This document shows, piece after piece, positions 14,113-21,898 of a DNA stretch of 44,355 nucleotides (position 1 is the stretch's first letter; each line of letters starts with the position of its first letter). A program made the position numbers and the translations under genes. The notes beneath the pieces were generated by a model. That model made no database searches and was not told where the DNA came from. It saw only the letters and a list, made by a program, of their open reading frames with translations. Location: NCBI GenBank assembly GCA_050257395.1, contig JBLMWU010000225.1:1-44355 (forward strand). Reading direction: 5' to 3'. This stretch comes from JAIRTY01 sp050257395 (GTDB lineage Bacteria; Actinomycetota; Actinomycetes; Streptosporangiales; Streptosporangiaceae).

Positions 14113-16857
14113 ATGGCTGCGCACGCCGAGACGCGGGGGAGCCGCCCGGTGCAGGCCGGGAACTGGTATATGCGCCCGCCGGAAGAGGTCGCCAAAGCTT
14201 TCGGGGTCGGGCCGGCCGGCGGGCTGCCCGCCGCCAGGGCCGCGGAGCTGCTGAGCGCGAACGGGCCCAACGCCCTGCCCGAGGAGAAGCCCAAGCCGGG
14301 CTGGCGCCGGTTCCTGGATGAATACCGCAGTTACATGCAGATCATCCTGGTCGCCGCGGCCGTGGTATCGCTGCTGATCGCGCAGTGGGGCACCGCAGCC
14401 ATGCTGCTGGCGCTCACGGTGCTGAACGCAGTCGTCGGCATGCGCCAGGAGGGCAAGGCGGAAAGCGCCATGAACGCCCTCAAATCCATGATGAAGGCGA
14501 CCGCCCGGGTGCGGCGGGACGGGGCCGAAGCGCAGATTCCCGCCGAGGAGCTGGTCGTGGGCGATGTGGTGCTGCTGTCGGCCGGGGACCAGGTGCCCGC
14601 TGACGGCCGCATCATCGCCGCCAGCGCGCTGCAGATCGACGAGTCGGCGCTGACCGGCGAGAGCGTCCCGGCGGCAAAGGACGCGGTCACCCTGACCGGC
14701 GACCACCTGGGGCCGGGTGACCAGACGAACATGGCGTTCATGAACACCCCGGTCACGCACGGCAGCGGCACCATGATCGTGACCGCTACCGGGGAAGGCA
14801 CCGAACTCGGCAAGATCTCCGGGATGCTGACGGCCACCCCGCCGGAAGAGTCGCCGCTCACGAGGGAGCTCAACCGGCTCACCTTGTGGATCGCGGTCGC
14901 GGCCGGCCTCACCATGATCGTGATGTTCGTGCTGGGCCGGGCGCGCGGGCAGGCCTGGGACGCGCTGTTCGTCGCCGCGGTCTCCCTGGCCATCGCCGCC
15001 ATCCCGGAGGCGCTGCCCACGGTGACCCAGACGATCCTCTCGCTCGGCGGGGTCGACCTGGCCAAGCGGAACGCGATCGTCAAGGATCTGCCCTCGGTGG
15101 AGACGCTGGGATTCACGTCGGCGATCAACTCCGACAAGACCGGCACCCTGACCATGAACCAGATGACCGCGGTCGAGGTGGTCGACCCCACTGACCGGTA
15201 TACGGTCTCGGGCAGCGGCTACAGCCTGGAAGGCAAGATCCACCACGCGGCCGGCCGCACGGCCACCCTCGAGGACGCGATCCTGCCCTACCTCATGGCC
15301 AGCGACGCCAGGCTGGTGGCGGGGAAAGTGGTCGGCGATCCCACCGAGGGCGCACTGCTCGTGCTGTGCCACAAGGCCGGGCTGGACATCGACGCTACCC
15401 GCGAGCGGCTGCCGCGGCTGGCCACCCTGCCGTTCGACCCCTCCTACAAGCTCATGGCCACGTTCAACTCGGCCACCGATGCCACCGGCCGCCCGGTGGT
15501 GCGCTGCTTTGTGAAAGGCGCCGCACCGGCCGTGATCGCACGGGCGGCCACCGCGCTGTCAGGCGGCCAGAGCGTGTCCTGGGACGCCGTGCTGGGCGAG
15601 CGTGCCCACGCTCACCTGGAGCGCATGGAGGGCAAGGGACAGCGGGTGATGGCCGCGGCCACCCGCGACCTCGACCCGGAACACTTCGACGCCGGTGGCG
15701 ACCTGCTGAGCTACGTCACCGACCTTCAGGTGACCAGCCTGGTCGGGATGGTCGACCCGCCCCGGGAGGAATCCCGGGCGGCGGTGGCCAGCGCCCACGA
15801 AGCCCACATCCGGGTGCGCATGGTGACCGGCGACGACGTGATCACGGGTGCGGCCATCGCCCGCCAGCTCGGTATCCCCGGCGAGGCGGTCCTGGGGGCC
15901 GACTTCGCCGCCCTGCCCGAGCGTGAACGGCTGGCGCAGATCGACGGGATCGGCGTGGTGGGGCGGGTCGCCCCCGAGCACAAGGTCCTGCTGGCCGACA
16001 CGCTCAAGCAGAAAGGCCACGTGGTGGCGATGACCGGCGACGGCGTGAATGACGCCCCCGCCATCAAGGCGGCCGACATCGGCATCGCCATGGGCACCGG
16101 CACCGAGGTCGCCAAGAACGCCGGGCGGATGGTCCTCTCGGATGACAACTTCGCCACCATCGTGTTCGCCGTCGAACAGGGCCGCAAGATCTACGACAAC
16201 CTCACCAAGTACATCCGCTTCGTGCTGGTGCTGCTGGTCGTGTTCGTCCTGACCTTCCTGGGCGCCACCCTGTTCAACATCGCGGCAGGTGAGCCTTTCA
16301 CCCCGGCGCAGGTCCTGTGGATCCACTTCATCGTCAACGCCCCCTTCGGCTTCGCTCTCGGCTTCGACCGGGAAAGCCCCGGGCTGATGGCCCGCAGGCC
16401 GCGGCCACGGGGTGAGTCGGTGCTGACCCCGCGGCTCATGGCCACCGTGGGGCTGGCCGGGCTGGCCATCAGCATCGGCCTGCTGCTCATGATCTGGCTC
16501 GGCCAGGCGCACTTCGGCAGCGCCGCCATCGGGAACTCGATCGCGTTCACGTCCTTCGCGCTCTGCCTGATCGTGGCCGCCTACGAATGCCGGAGCGAGA
16601 CCGGCACCGTGCTGACCACGGCCACCTTCGACAGCAAGCAGATGAACTGGGCCGCCTTCGGCGAATTCGTCCTGGCAGTGCTCGTCACCCAGCTGGACGC
16701 CTTCCGGCACCTGCTGGGCACCACCCAGCTCAGCCTGGCCCAGTCGGCCTGGGCGCTGGTACCTGCCCTCGCGCTGCTGCTGCTGTGGGAAGCCGGGAAG
16801 CTCCTGACCCGGCGGTCGGCAGCTTCCGTCACTCCGGCGGTGAGCCCGGGCCGCTGA
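14113..16857 (+). CDS. Cation-translocating P-type ATPase (P2 type)
   Basis: The gene encodes 914 aa. In order it has a cation-ATPase N-terminal domain (about residues 16-75), TM1-2, and an actuator domain with DESALTGESVPAAKD near 177-191. TM4 carries IPEALPTVTQTILSLGG, and the phosphorylation motif SDKTGTLTMNQ has its Asp at about 341. The hinge motif MTGDGVNDAPAIKAADIGIA is near 640, and six C-terminal helices include WIHFIVNAPFGFALGFD. All catalytic motifs are intact. The P2 architecture suggests Ca2+, Na+/K+ or a related cation, but the M6 residues differ from classical Ca2+ pumps, so the ion is open. CtpF-like pumps of this group belong to the DosR regulon in mycobacteria. It lies downstream of ppk2, an energy-linked neighbour. 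Confidence 0.93.
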   Translation: MAAHAETRGSRPVQAGNWYMRPPEEVAKAFGVGPAGGLPAARAAELLSANGPNALPEEKPKPGWRRFLDEYRSYMQIILVAAAVVSLLIAQWGTAAMLLALTVLNAVVGMRQEGKAESAMNALKSMMKATARVRRDGAEAQIPAEELVVGDVVLLSAGDQVPADGRIIAASALQIDESALTGESVPAAKDAVTLTGDHLGPGDQTNMAFMNTPVTHGSGTMIVTATGEGTELGKISGMLTATPPEESPLTRELNRLTLWIAVAAGLTMIVMFVLGRARGQAWDALFVAAVSLAIAAIPEALPTVTQTILSLGGVDLAKRNAIVKDLPSVETLGFTSAINSDKTGTLTMNQMTAVEVVDPTDRYTVSGSGYSLEGKIHHAAGRTATLEDAILPYLMASDARLVAGKVVGDPTEGALLVLCHKAGLDIDATRERLPRLATLPFDPSYKLMATFNSATDATGRPVVRCFVKGAAPAVIARAATALSGGQSVSWDAVLGERAHAHLERMEGKGQRVMAAATRDLDPEHFDAGGDLLSYVTDLQVTSLVGMVDPPREESRAAVASAHEAHIRVRMVTGDDVITGAAIARQLGIPGEAVLGADFAALPERERLAQIDGIGVVGRVAPEHKVLLADTLKQKGHVVAMTGDGVNDAPAIKAADIGIAMGTGTEVAKNAGRMVLSDDNFATIVFAVEQGRKIYDNLTKYIRFVLVLLVVFVLTFLGATLFNIAAGEPFTPAQVLWIHFIVNAPFGFALGFDRESPGLMARRPRPRGESVLTPRLMATVGLAGLAISIGLLLMIWLGQAHFGSAAIGNSIAFTSFALCLIVAAYECRSETGTVLTTATFDSKQMNWAAFGEFVLAVLVTQLDAFRHLLGTTQLSLAQSAWALVPALALLLLWEAGKLLTRRSAASVTPAVSPGR

Positions 16858-17213
16858 CCGGCCGGCCGCGCGGGTCACCCCCGTCCCGGGGCCACGGCGG
16901 TGCCCGGACACGAGGCTCGCACTCATCTGCACCGCATTCACCGCGCCGGTGGTCCCGGCCTGGAAGGCCAGGCCGATGGTCAGCGTGATGACACCCAGCG
17001 CGAACAGGCTGTGCGAACCCAGCAGGGCAATCCCTGCCCGGCCGAGGGCATAACCGGGAGCGCATATCACCGCTCCCACGGCCGCGCCGACGACGCTGGC
17101 GGTCAGCAATCCACCCCGGCGGGAGGAGGTCCGCGGCCAGCGGGCCGGGCCACTCTTTCACCGGGGAAATGGCAACGGCGCCGCTGCCATGACGGCCAGT
17201 GAAGGAGAATCCG
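16858..17213. other. 356-bp region between the ATPase and hydrolase genes
   Basis: On the plus strand no gene is supported. The minus strand holds a hydrophobic fragment at 16875-17109 (separate entry). The last 60 bases contain the strong ribosome site AAGGAG (17202-17207) of the hydrolase gene and GAAATGGCAACGGCGCC, without an obvious sigma70-type promoter. Confidence 0.5.
16875..17109 (-). pseudogene. Hydrophobic protein fragment, possible gene remnant
   Basis: A minus-strand frame beginning with TTG at 17109 (GCCGGGGTGGA upstream) encodes two hydrophobic stretches, LLTASVVGAAVGAVICAPGY and SLFALGVITLTIGLAFQAG, then GAVNAVQMSASLVSG. This composition looks like a real two-helix membrane protein. 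However, no stop follows: the frame runs on antisense through the ATPase gene to 15559 with no homology. The likeliest reading is a gene that lost its 3' end, or one with an undetected frameshift. A chance hydrophobic antisense frame is also possible. Confidence 0.35.
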
Positions 17214-19286
17214 GTGGATCTGCGAACGGCTGCCCGGCGCGCTGGCAGCGTGCTGGCGGGTGAGGACACGGTCGAGCGGACCGCGGTGCTGGCGCTGACC
17301 GCCACGGCCGGGTCCAGCTTCTGCCCGGGGCTGCTGCCAAGGCGGGGACTGGACCAGGCACTCGCCACCGGCGTCATCGCCGCCGTCCAGCACGGGCTGG
17401 TGATGACCTCGCAGTCCGGCAGTGCGGCGCTCGCCCGGCAGCTCGCCCGTGACGACGGCAGCCCCGCCGGGCGGGTGCGGAGCTTCCTGGCTCAGGCGGT
17501 GGTCAGCACCGGCATCGCCGGCGCAGGTGCGGCGGCAGAGCGCCTCCTGCCGGAGCGGCCCGGTGAGCCGCTGCGCCGGGCGGCGATACGGACAGCCGGG
17601 CGGCGGGCGCTGCGGGTGGGGCTGGCCAGTGCGGGACTGTCGGTGGCCGGGGCGGCGGACACCGCGGTGGGAAGCCGCCGGCCCGGCCTGCGGGTCCTGG
17701 CAGCCGGCGGCGGCCTGCTGGCCGGCACCGCCCTGGCCGGGTGGCAGATCCACCGGTACCGCGGCCCTGCGGCGGCGGCAGTGGCGCCGGCCGTCGATCC
17801 GCTGACCGGCCAGGCGGCCGGCCGGGTCACTCACGGGCGACCGCAGCTGCCGTCAGTGACCAGGTCACTGCTGCTGGGTGCGGCGGTCAGCACAGGCCTG
17901 CACGGGATGGCGGTGGCAGAAGGCAGGTTCGCCCGTGACCTGGCGGCCGGCCTGCGCCGGATGACTCCGGGCGCCGCCGCAGTGGCCGGGCCTGCGGCGC
18001 ATGCGGCGGCACTCGGGGTCGTGGCGGCGGGGCTGGGTGCGGCCATGGAATACCTCAACCGCCGCGCGGAGACCGGTGGCTCGGCCATCGATGCCGCGTA
18101 CACGACCCCACCGGACACCATCACCGTCAGCGGCGGCCCCGCCTCGGCAATCACGTGGCCGACCCTGTCCAGGGAAGGCGTCCGATTCGTCAATCTGGCG
18201 CTGACCAGGGAGGAGATCGCTGAGGTCACCGGTGTCCCGCCCGGCCGGGTGAAGGCGCCGGTGCGCGCGTTCGCCGGCCTGGCCTCCGGCAGCAACGTCG
18301 ACGTGCGGGTGGATCTCGTGATGGAGGACCTGGCCAGGCTCGGCGGGTTCGAGCGGTCGGTGCTGTGCGTCGTATCACCCACCGGCAGCGGGTACGTCAA
18401 CTACGTCGCCGTCGAGGCGATCGAGTATCTCACCCGCGGCGACTGCGCCACCGTGGCGCTCCAGTATTCGCTGCGCCCGTCTTTCCTGTCGCTCGACCGG
18501 GTGGCGATGGGCCGGGAGCAGAACCGGGCGCTGCTGCATGCCCTGCACTGGCGCGTGCGGGGAATACCCAAAGACCGCCGGCCCCGGCTGATCGCCTTCG
18601 GCGAATCCCTCGGCGCGCACACCCTGCAGGATGCGTTTCTGCACGAGGGAGTGTCCGGCCTGCACCGCGTAGGGATAGACCGGGCACTGTTCCTCGGCAC
18701 CCCTGCGCAAAGCAAGTGGGCCAGGCAGTGGCGGCTCGACCCGGACCGCGCCGACCCCGGCAGCGAGGTGGCCGAGGTTGCCTCCTATCAGGAATGGCTG
18801 GCGCTCACCCCGGCCGAGCGTGGCCGCCTGCGGTACCTGCTGCTGTCCCACCATGAGGACCCCATAACCCGCTTCGAGCCCGCCCTGCTCATCCAGCAGC
18901 CCGGCTGGCTCGGCCCGGCCGCCACCCGGCCGCCCGGCATATCGCCGATGGCCACCTGGTTTCCGCTCACCACGTTCGTGCTCACCCTGGTGGACGTGAA
19001 GAACGCGATGGACGTCGTGCCGGGGAGGTTCTTTGCCCGCGGGCACGACTACCGCGCCGATCTCGCCAGGATGGTCAGCGAGGCCTATGACCTGCCCGCA
19101 ACCGAACGGGAGCTGCTGGCTATCGAGCGCGCACTACGGCACCGCGAAGAGACATGGGCGCAGCGCCGCCTCATCGCCGAGCAACTGCGGCGGGCCGCGG
19201 AAGCAGCCCGGAGACAGGCCGGGAGCCTGGCGCCGGGCACGGGCGGGACTGAGCCACCACCCGCATTGCGCCGGGTTCCGGGATGA
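17214..19286 (+). CDS. Membrane-anchored alpha/beta-hydrolase family protein
   Basis: The gene encodes 690 aa. The first about 290 residues are Ala/Gly rich with several hydrophobic segments, consistent with a membrane domain. The C-terminal half resembles the Abhydrolase_9 type family (PF10081-like): SNVDVRVDLVMEDLARLGGF, then the nucleophile elbow FGESLGAHTLQDAF with Ser near residue 464, and YLLLSHHEDPITRF with a candidate catalytic region. Substrate is unknown; a lipid or ester is plausible given the membrane anchor. The GTG at 17214 is chosen because AAGGAG lies six bases before it. The stop overlaps the next start (ATGA), opening a coupled five-gene operon. Confidence 0.85.
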   Translation: MDLRTAARRAGSVLAGEDTVERTAVLALTATAGSSFCPGLLPRRGLDQALATGVIAAVQHGLVMTSQSGSAALARQLARDDGSPAGRVRSFLAQAVVSTGIAGAGAAAERLLPERPGEPLRRAAIRTAGRRALRVGLASAGLSVAGAADTAVGSRRPGLRVLAAGGGLLAGTALAGWQIHRYRGPAAAAVAPAVDPLTGQAAGRVTHGRPQLPSVTRSLLLGAAVSTGLHGMAVAEGRFARDLAAGLRRMTPGAAAVAGPAAHAAALGVVAAGLGAAMEYLNRRAETGGSAIDAAYTTPPDTITVSGGPASAITWPTLSREGVRFVNLALTREEIAEVTGVPPGRVKAPVRAFAGLASGSNVDVRVDLVMEDLARLGGFERSVLCVVSPTGSGYVNYVAVEAIEYLTRGDCATVALQYSLRPSFLSLDRVAMGREQNRALLHALHWRVRGIPKDRRPRLIAFGESLGAHTLQDAFLHEGVSGLHRVGIDRALFLGTPAQSKWARQWRLDPDRADPGSEVAEVASYQEWLALTPAERGRLRYLLLSHHEDPITRFEPALLIQQPGWLGPAATRPPGISPMATWFPLTTFVLTLVDVKNAMDVVPGRFFARGHDYRADLARMVSEAYDLPATERELLAIERALRHREETWAQRRLIAEQLRRAAEAARRQAGSLAPGTGGTEPPPALRRVPG

Positions 19287-19492
19287 CGGCACGCCCGCCA
19301 GCACACGCTCACCCCGGCGGGGGGACGCGGGGCGGCGCCCACCGGGCCAGGCTGTACCCGGAGAAGGCGCTAGAGCGGGCGCTCATGGTGGTGAGTGCAA
19401 TGACCTACCCGGCCGGGTTCGGCAGGATGGCGCTCGAGCGGGCCGGCAGCCCGCTGCGATGGAAGGTCGCGGGTCCAGATGTGGCCGGCTGA
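19283..19492 (+). CDS. Small coupled protein, unknown function
   Basis: An ATG at 19283 overlaps the hydrolase stop (ATGA) and starts a 69-aa frame whose end overlaps the next gene by 14 bp. The first 25 residues are Pro/Gly/His rich. The remainder (YPEKALERALMVVSAMTYPA, GFGRMALERAG) looks amphipathic. I recognise no family. Coupling on both sides is the main reason to accept it. An alternative is that it is only an overlap frame and the repeat protein starts farther upstream. Confidence 0.5.
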   Translation: MTARPPAHAHPGGGTRGGAHRARLYPEKALERALMVVSAMTYPAGFGRMALERAGSPLRWKVAGPDVAG

Positions 19493-19973
19493 GGCACTGG
19501 CGCAGGCGGTCGCGGAGCGGGTCACCGAACTGGTAGTGCACGTTCTCGATGTCAATGGCCTGCTGGCGAAGGTGGATCCGGATGCCCTGCTGGACCGGGT
19601 CGATGTGGATGCCGTGCTGGACCGGGTGGACGTGGATGCCCTGCTGGACCGCGTCGATGTGGATGCCCTGCTGGACCGGGTCGATGTGGATGCCCTGATG
19701 AGCCGGGTGGACGTGGATGCGCTGATGAACCGGGTGGATGTTGACGCTCTCGTCCAGCGGGTCGACGTCGACCGGCTTGTCGGGAAGACCGATATCGGCA
19801 GTGTCATAGCCCGGTCCTCGGGCGGGGTCGCGAGCGGCGCCGTGGACGCGGTGCGGAGCCAGGCGGTAGGGGTGGACGAGTTCATCGCCCGGTGGGTCGC
19901 CAGGCTGCGGCGGCGTGCCTACCCCGGCCCGCCCGGGCCACCGGAACTGCTGCGGGCGCCGGTCTCACCGTGA
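19479..19973 (+). CDS. Nonapeptide-repeat protein preceding RDD protein
   Basis: The gene encodes 164 aa. After a helical N-terminus (EALAQAVAERVTELVVHVLD), residues 31-111 are nine tandem nine-residue units of consensus RVDVDALLD. The tail DIGSVIARSSGGVASGAVD, then VDEFIARWVARLRRR, resembles the region that precedes RDD domains in actinobacterial RDD proteins. In those relatives, as I recall them, repeat and RDD parts are one chain; here they are separate genes sharing a GTGA overlap. The repeat could form a regular helical or solenoid surface for membrane or partner contact. No catalytic residues are apparent. The ribosome site is weak, so translation probably depends on coupling from upstream. 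Confidence 0.75.
   Translation: MWPAEALAQAVAERVTELVVHVLDVNGLLAKVDPDALLDRVDVDAVLDRVDVDALLDRVDVDALLDRVDVDALMSRVDVDALMNRVDVDALVQRVDVDRLVGKTDIGSVIARSSGGVASGAVDAVRSQAVGVDEFIARWVARLRRRAYPGPPGPPELLRAPVSP
19569..19811 (+). repeat. Nine tandem 27-bp coding repeats
   Basis: Nine in-frame 27-bp units (243 bp) encode the nonapeptide repeat. The central units from about 19596 to 19700 are nearly identical at the DNA level (CTGGACCGGGTCGATGTGGA type), while outer units have diverged. This gradient is typical of recent internal expansion by slippage or unequal crossing over. Confidence 0.85.
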
Positions 19974-20632
19974 CCGCGCTCCCGCCTCCGGCCGCCCAGG
20001 TGAGTCTGCAGAGCCATTATGCGGGCCTGGCGTCGCGCTTCACCGCCTACGTGGTGGATGCGGCGGTCAGCAGCGGGGTATTCATGCTCGGCCTCGCCGC
20101 TGTTTCCTACGCGGTCAGCATCGTCACCGGCCACACCGTCACCTGGGAGAAAGGCGGCCCAATAGCCGGGATCGCCCTCCTGGGCTGGCAGTTCGTCTAC
20201 TACGCATACTCCTGGGGCAGCAGCGGCAGAACGTTCGGCATGGCGCTCCTGGGCTTGCGGGTGGTGCATCGGTCAGGAGCGGGGCTCAGTCCTGCCCGGG
20301 CCATCATCCGCACCGTGGCTTTCCCGCTCAGCTTCCTGCTCCTCGGGCTGGGCTTCGCGGGGATCGTGCTTCAGCCGCAGCGCCGGGCCCTGCACGACCT
20401 GCTCGCCGGGTCGGCGGTCATCTACGACTGGGACGCGCGGGCAGCACGCCTCCGCTTCCTGGCCCGGCGCACCAGCAGACGTCCCGGGGATGGCGGCCCG
20501 GATGCGGCCGGAATCCTTCCGCCGGGAGGATGCGCGGGCCACCCGGGAACGCTGACCCTGGAAGCGGAACTGCCGGACGCATACGGCCGTTCGGTTCCAT
20601 CGGCAGTTCCGGAAGGCAGGTGCACACGATGA
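19970..20632 (+). CDS. RDD family membrane protein
   Basis: The gene encodes 220 aa. The RDD domain spans about residues 13-150: HYAGLASRFTAYVVDAAVSS (Arg and Asp of the family name), then hydrophobic segments, then SSGRTFGMALLGLRVV, and RRALHDLLAGSAVIYDWD closing the domain. The C-terminal 60 residues are polar and unconserved. RDD proteins are small multi-helix membrane proteins, some linked to ion exchange or stress, most uncharacterised. The GTG at 19970 overlaps the previous stop (GTGA) and the stop overlaps the next ATG (ATGA), so expression is coupled to the repeat protein and to the DUF7144 protein. Confidence 0.88.
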   Translation: MTALPPPAAQVSLQSHYAGLASRFTAYVVDAAVSSGVFMLGLAAVSYAVSIVTGHTVTWEKGGPIAGIALLGWQFVYYAYSWGSSGRTFGMALLGLRVVHRSGAGLSPARAIIRTVAFPLSFLLLGLGFAGIVLQPQRRALHDLLAGSAVIYDWDARAARLRFLARRTSRRPGDGGPDAAGILPPGGCAGHPGTLTLEAELPDAYGRSVPSAVPEGRCTR

Positions 20633-21087
20633 GCACCAATGTTGGCCGCTACGCGGACGCGGGGCAGCCCGTGCCGGCGCCGGCCCGGGCAGAGCCGACC
20701 GGCTGGGTCGGCTGGCTCATATTCGCCGGGACCACAGCGATCATTCTGGGCTCGTTCCAGATCATCGAGGGTCTGGTCGCGGTCTTCAACGACCACTACT
20801 ACATGGTGGGTGCGAACAACCTGATCGTCCACGCCAACTGGGACACCTGGGGCTGGACGCATTTCGGGATCGGCTGCGCCGTCATGATCGCCGGCTTCGG
20901 AGTTCTCGCCGGCGCCATGTGGGGCCGGGTGCTGGGCATCGCGGTGGCGGTGATCAGCGCCGTCGTGAACCTCGCGTTCATTGGCGCCTACCCGGTATGG
21001 GGCATCATCATCATCGCCCTGGACGTGGTGATGGTGTACGCGCTTGCTGTGCACGGGCGGGAGATGAAGACGCTCAGGGAAACCTGA
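20629..21087 (+). CDS. DUF7144 family membrane protein (copy 2)
   Basis: The gene encodes 152 aa and is the paralogue of 6164-6616: both share AEPTGWVGW, FQIIEGLVAVFND, WDTWGWTHFGIGCAV (copy 2 form) and the end ALAVHGREMKT. It has four hydrophobic helices and a polar N-terminus of about 25 residues. The ATG at 20629 overlaps the RDD stop. It is the last gene of the coupled operon 17214-21087. Copy 1 sits with DUF6325 and SHOCT genes, copy 2 with RDD and hydrolase genes, so the two copies may serve parallel membrane complexes; this is inference. Confidence 0.9.
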   Translation: MSTNVGRYADAGQPVPAPARAEPTGWVGWLIFAGTTAIILGSFQIIEGLVAVFNDHYYMVGANNLIVHANWDTWGWTHFGIGCAVMIAGFGVLAGAMWGRVLGIAVAVISAVVNLAFIGAYPVWGIIIIALDVVMVYALAVHGREMKTLRET

Positions 21088-21290
21088 GCCGGGGCTTCCG
21101 CCCGGCCGCGCCGATGGCGCGGACTCGGTCACGTTGCTGGGGGATGCGCCCGCACGATTGCCGCAGCGGTGCATCCTCCGGCCGGACCGGCGTGGCGGCC
21201 GGTGGCCCGGCCAGCTGGCCGATACCCCCCGCAAGGGCGAAGCTGGCCGCACAGTGGCAGGCGAGGCGGCTGAAGAAGGAAGTGCCGGGC

Positions 21291-21884
21291 ATGAGACGGC
21301 GGCTGGCAAGAGTCACAGCGAGGATCGCGCGGGGGGCCCGCGGGCTCTGGCCCGATCATAATCCGCTCCGGCGCACCATCGACCGGGCAGAGGCCGCGGT
21401 CGTGGGCATGCTCGCGATCATCTTCCTGGCCGGGGCCCCGCTGGCCGCGGCCACCGCCGGGCGCCTGGCCGGTGGCTCAGGCGCCCGCACCGCCCCGGCT
21501 TATCAGGCCACCTGGCACCGGGTGCCTGCGGCGCTGCTGGCTGCTGCTCCTGCTCCGGAATCCGGAAACTACCAGGCAACCGTGCTGGCCACCTGGAAAG
21601 CGCCTGACGGGACACCGCGGACCGGCAGGATTTCCGTGCTGCCCGGTCAGGGAGCCAACGGCACGGTGATGGTGTGGGTGGACAAGGCCGGGCGGCTGAC
21701 AGGCCCTCCGCTGCGCTCACGGCCAGGCGGCGGGCTGACGGCAAGCGTGCTGGCGCCCCTGGCAACCGGCGTGCTGCTGCTCGGTGCCGGGCTGCTGGCC
21801 CACTGGGTTCTGGAGCGGCGGCGGCTGGCCGCCTGGGATGCGGACTGGCGGGTCACCGGGCCCAGCTGGACCAGGAAGAGATGA
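21291..21884 (+). CDS. Rv1733c family membrane protein
   Basis: The gene encodes 197 aa. It has a basic N-terminus with NPLRRTIDRAEAAVVGMLAI, TM1 (about residues 37-58), and an extracytoplasmic domain of about 80 residues containing YQATVLATWKAPDGTPRTG and NGTVMVWVDKAGRLTGPPL. TM2 (LAPLATGVLLLGAGLLAHWV, about 150-169) precedes a short cytoplasmic tail. This two-TM layout and the WxAPDGxxRTG type motif fit the Rv1733c family. The mycobacterial namesake belongs to the DosR dormancy regulon and its function is unknown. The ATG at 21291 follows GAAGAAGGAAGTGCC. It stands 203 bp after the DUF7144 gene and may have its own promoter. Confidence 0.87.
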   Translation: MRRRLARVTARIARGARGLWPDHNPLRRTIDRAEAAVVGMLAIIFLAGAPLAAATAGRLAGGSGARTAPAYQATWHRVPAALLAAAPAPESGNYQATVLATWKAPDGTPRTGRISVLPGQGANGTVMVWVDKAGRLTGPPLRSRPGGGLTASVLAPLATGVLLLGAGLLAHWVLERRRLAAWDADWRVTGPSWTRKR

Positions 21885-21898
21885 ACCCGGTTACCCGG

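Noticed and set aside
19569..19811. Tandem 27-bp repeats as a CRISPR array
   Set aside because: Units are contiguous without spacers and keep a reading frame encoding a nonapeptide repeat.
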